Source: Betaproteobacteria bacterium (lineage in GTDB: Bacteria > Pseudomonadota > Gammaproteobacteria > Burkholderiales > Burkholderiaceae). Taken from it: 5,952 bases of DNA. Made by a program: the position numbers and the translations under genes. This document shows positions 4,887 to 5,952 of this stretch, piece by piece. The notes below the pieces were generated by a model. That model made no database searches. It had not been told where the DNA came from and saw only the letters and a list, made by a program, of their open reading frames with translations. The DNA is taken from positions 1-5,952 of the forward strand of contig CANIMS010000116.1 in assembly GCA_947468785.1 (NCBI GenBank). Direction: 5' to 3'. The stretch's first letter is position 1, and the number at the start of each line of letters is the position of its first letter.

Positions 4887-5952
4887 GTAGTAAAAATGGG
4901 CTGCCATATGAAGGAATACGCGTAGTTGAATTTACGCATATGGTGATGGGGCCCACCTGCGGAATGATCATGGCTGACTTGGGGGCAGAGGTTATAAAAG
5001 TAGAACCTATTGATGGTGATAAAACTAGAAATTTAATCGGTTCAGGCGCAGGTTTTTTCCCCATGTTCAATCGCAATAAAAAAAGTATCGCAGTCGATAT
5101 GAAAACGCCCGAGGGAATGGAGTTGATTCGCAAGTTGATTGCTACCGCGGATGTGGTGAGCGAAAACTTTAAACCAAGCACCATGGCGAAATTAGGATTA
5201 GATTACGAGTCTTTAAAAAAGACCAATCCCAAGCTCATCTACGTCTCACACAAAGGTTTTTTGCCGGGCCCTTATGACCACCGTACTGCTTTAGATGAAG
5301 TGGTGCAAATGATGGGTGGATTGGCATATATGACTGGACCTGAAGATAGACCATTACGTGCGGGATCTTCCGTTAATGACATTATGGGCGGAGTTTTTGG
5401 AGCAATTGGCGTAATGGCTGCTTTAAGACAGCGAGAATTTACTGGGGAAGGTCAAGAAATTCAGAGCTCGCTCTTTGAGAATAATGTCTTCTTGGTCGGG
5501 CAGCACATGATGCAGTATGCGGTGACAGGCAAGGCGGCTAAACCAATGCCAAGTCGAATTTCTGCATGGGCAATTTACGATGTCTTTGAAGTGGCTGAAG
5601 GTGAAAAGATATTCTTGGCGGTAGTCACAGATACACAGTGGAAAATTTTCTGTGATGTCTTTAATTTTGATGATTTATACGCCGATCCTAATCTCAAATT
5701 AAATAATCAACGTGTTCAGGCAAGACCCAGCTTGATTCCTGAAATAAAAAAACGCTTAGCAGGCCTTAGCGCACAAGAGATCACCACTATTTTTGAAGCA
5801 AATGGCTTACCGTTTGCACCAATCACTAGGCCGGAGCAGTTATTTGAAGATCCACATTTAATTGCGACTGGAGGCCTGGCACCCATCACATTGACTGATG
5901 GCCCCAAGGCTGGAACTCAAACGACAACTCCTTTAATGCCATTGATGATGGA
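4883..5952 (+). CDS. Class III CoA transferase (CaiB/BaiF family), C-terminus cut by window edge
   Basis: From ATG 4883, 356 codons stay open to the right edge. The protein opens MSSKNGLPYEGIRVVEFTHM, then GPTCGMIMADLGAEVIKVE (23-41), a typical CaiB start, and FNRNKKSIAVDM (62-73), ENFKPSTMAKLGLDYESL (94-111) and SVNDIMGG (163-170). Asp166 in that last motif aligns with the catalytic Asp of formyl-CoA transferase, which forms an acyl-aspartyl anhydride during CoA transfer. Family members are about 400 residues, so some 40-50 are missing. Class III enzymes move CoA between carboxylic acids, often from succinyl-CoA. Coupling to the preceding lyase suggests it makes that enzyme's thioester substrate, for example citramalyl-CoA or HMG-CoA; this is inference, as CaiB sequence alone does not give the acid. 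Further operon genes may lie to the right. Confidence 0.92.
   Translation, partial: MSSKNGLPYEGIRVVEFTHMVMGPTCGMIMADLGAEVIKVEPIDGDKTRNLIGSGAGFFPMFNRNKKSIAVDMKTPEGMELIRKLIATADVVSENFKPSTMAKLGLDYESLKKTNPKLIYVSHKGFLPGPYDHRTALDEVVQMMGGLAYMTGPEDRPLRAGSSVNDIMGGVFGAIGVMAALRQREFTGEGQEIQSSLFENNVFLVGQHMMQYAVTGKAAKPMPSRISAWAIYDVFEVAEGEKIFLAVVTDTQWKIFCDVFNFDDLYADPNLKLNNQRVQARPSLIPEIKKRLAGLSAQEITTIFEANGLPFAPITRPEQLFEDPHLIATGGLAPITLTDGPKAGTQTTTPLMPLMM

Noticed and set aside
4753..5184. A 143-codon minus-strand reading frame opposite the lyase/CoA-transferase junction.
   Set aside because: It lies wholly antisense to two well-supported genes with clear motifs, its translation resembles no family I recognise, and it has no sign of its own translation signals.
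5716..5907. A 63-codon minus-strand frame inside the CoA transferase.
   Set aside because: Antisense to a continuous CaiB-family frame and without supporting features.

Overview
The window looks like a piece of a betaproteobacterial chromosome, most likely Burkholderiales. A small-genome freshwater type such as Polynucleobacter is my best guess. This rests on an apparently moderate GC content (roughly mid-40s percent, estimated by eye), the Burkholderiales-like wording of the CoA transferase and lyase proteins, and tight gene packing. No search was run, so the genus is an inference. There are no RNA genes, mobile elements, CRISPR arrays or long repeats. Every non-coding gap is under 80 bases.

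Five genes read leftward (minus strand) from a divergent promoter region at about 3883-3941. In transcription order they are an IclR-family regulator (3882-3166), an HpcH/HpaI (CitE-like) CoA-ester lyase (3119-2247), a U32 'peptidase' of the YegQ/TrhP type that acts in tRNA wobble-uridine hydroxylation (2228-972), an alpha/beta-hydrolase carboxylesterase (897-232), and the N-terminal part of an SRAP-domain (YedK/HMCES-like) protein that runs off the left edge (206-1). Gaps are 46, 18, 74 and 25 bases, so some or all may share a transcript.

Two genes read rightward: an HMG-CoA-lyase-like DRE-TIM metallolyase (3942-4886) and a class III (CaiB/BaiF) CoA transferase (4883-5952, cut by the right edge). 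Their ATGA overlap and in-gene Shine-Dalgarno show translational coupling. The 59-base divergent gap holds a good sigma70-like promoter for this pair, plus an array of TAGAA/TTCTA half-sites spaced one helical turn apart, the expected kind of target for the adjacent IclR regulator.

Taken together, regulator, two unrelated acyl-CoA lyases and a CoA transferase form a plausible small catabolic module: a hydroxylated C5/C6 dicarboxylate (citramalate or 3-hydroxy-3-methylglutarate are the best guesses) is activated by CoA transfer and cleaved to acetyl-CoA plus a keto acid. The substrate is not determined by the sequence. The U32, esterase and SRAP genes look like ordinary housekeeping neighbours. 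I found no clear evidence of a wholly new system; the operator array and the unassigned substrate of the lyase/transferase module are the points most worth following up.
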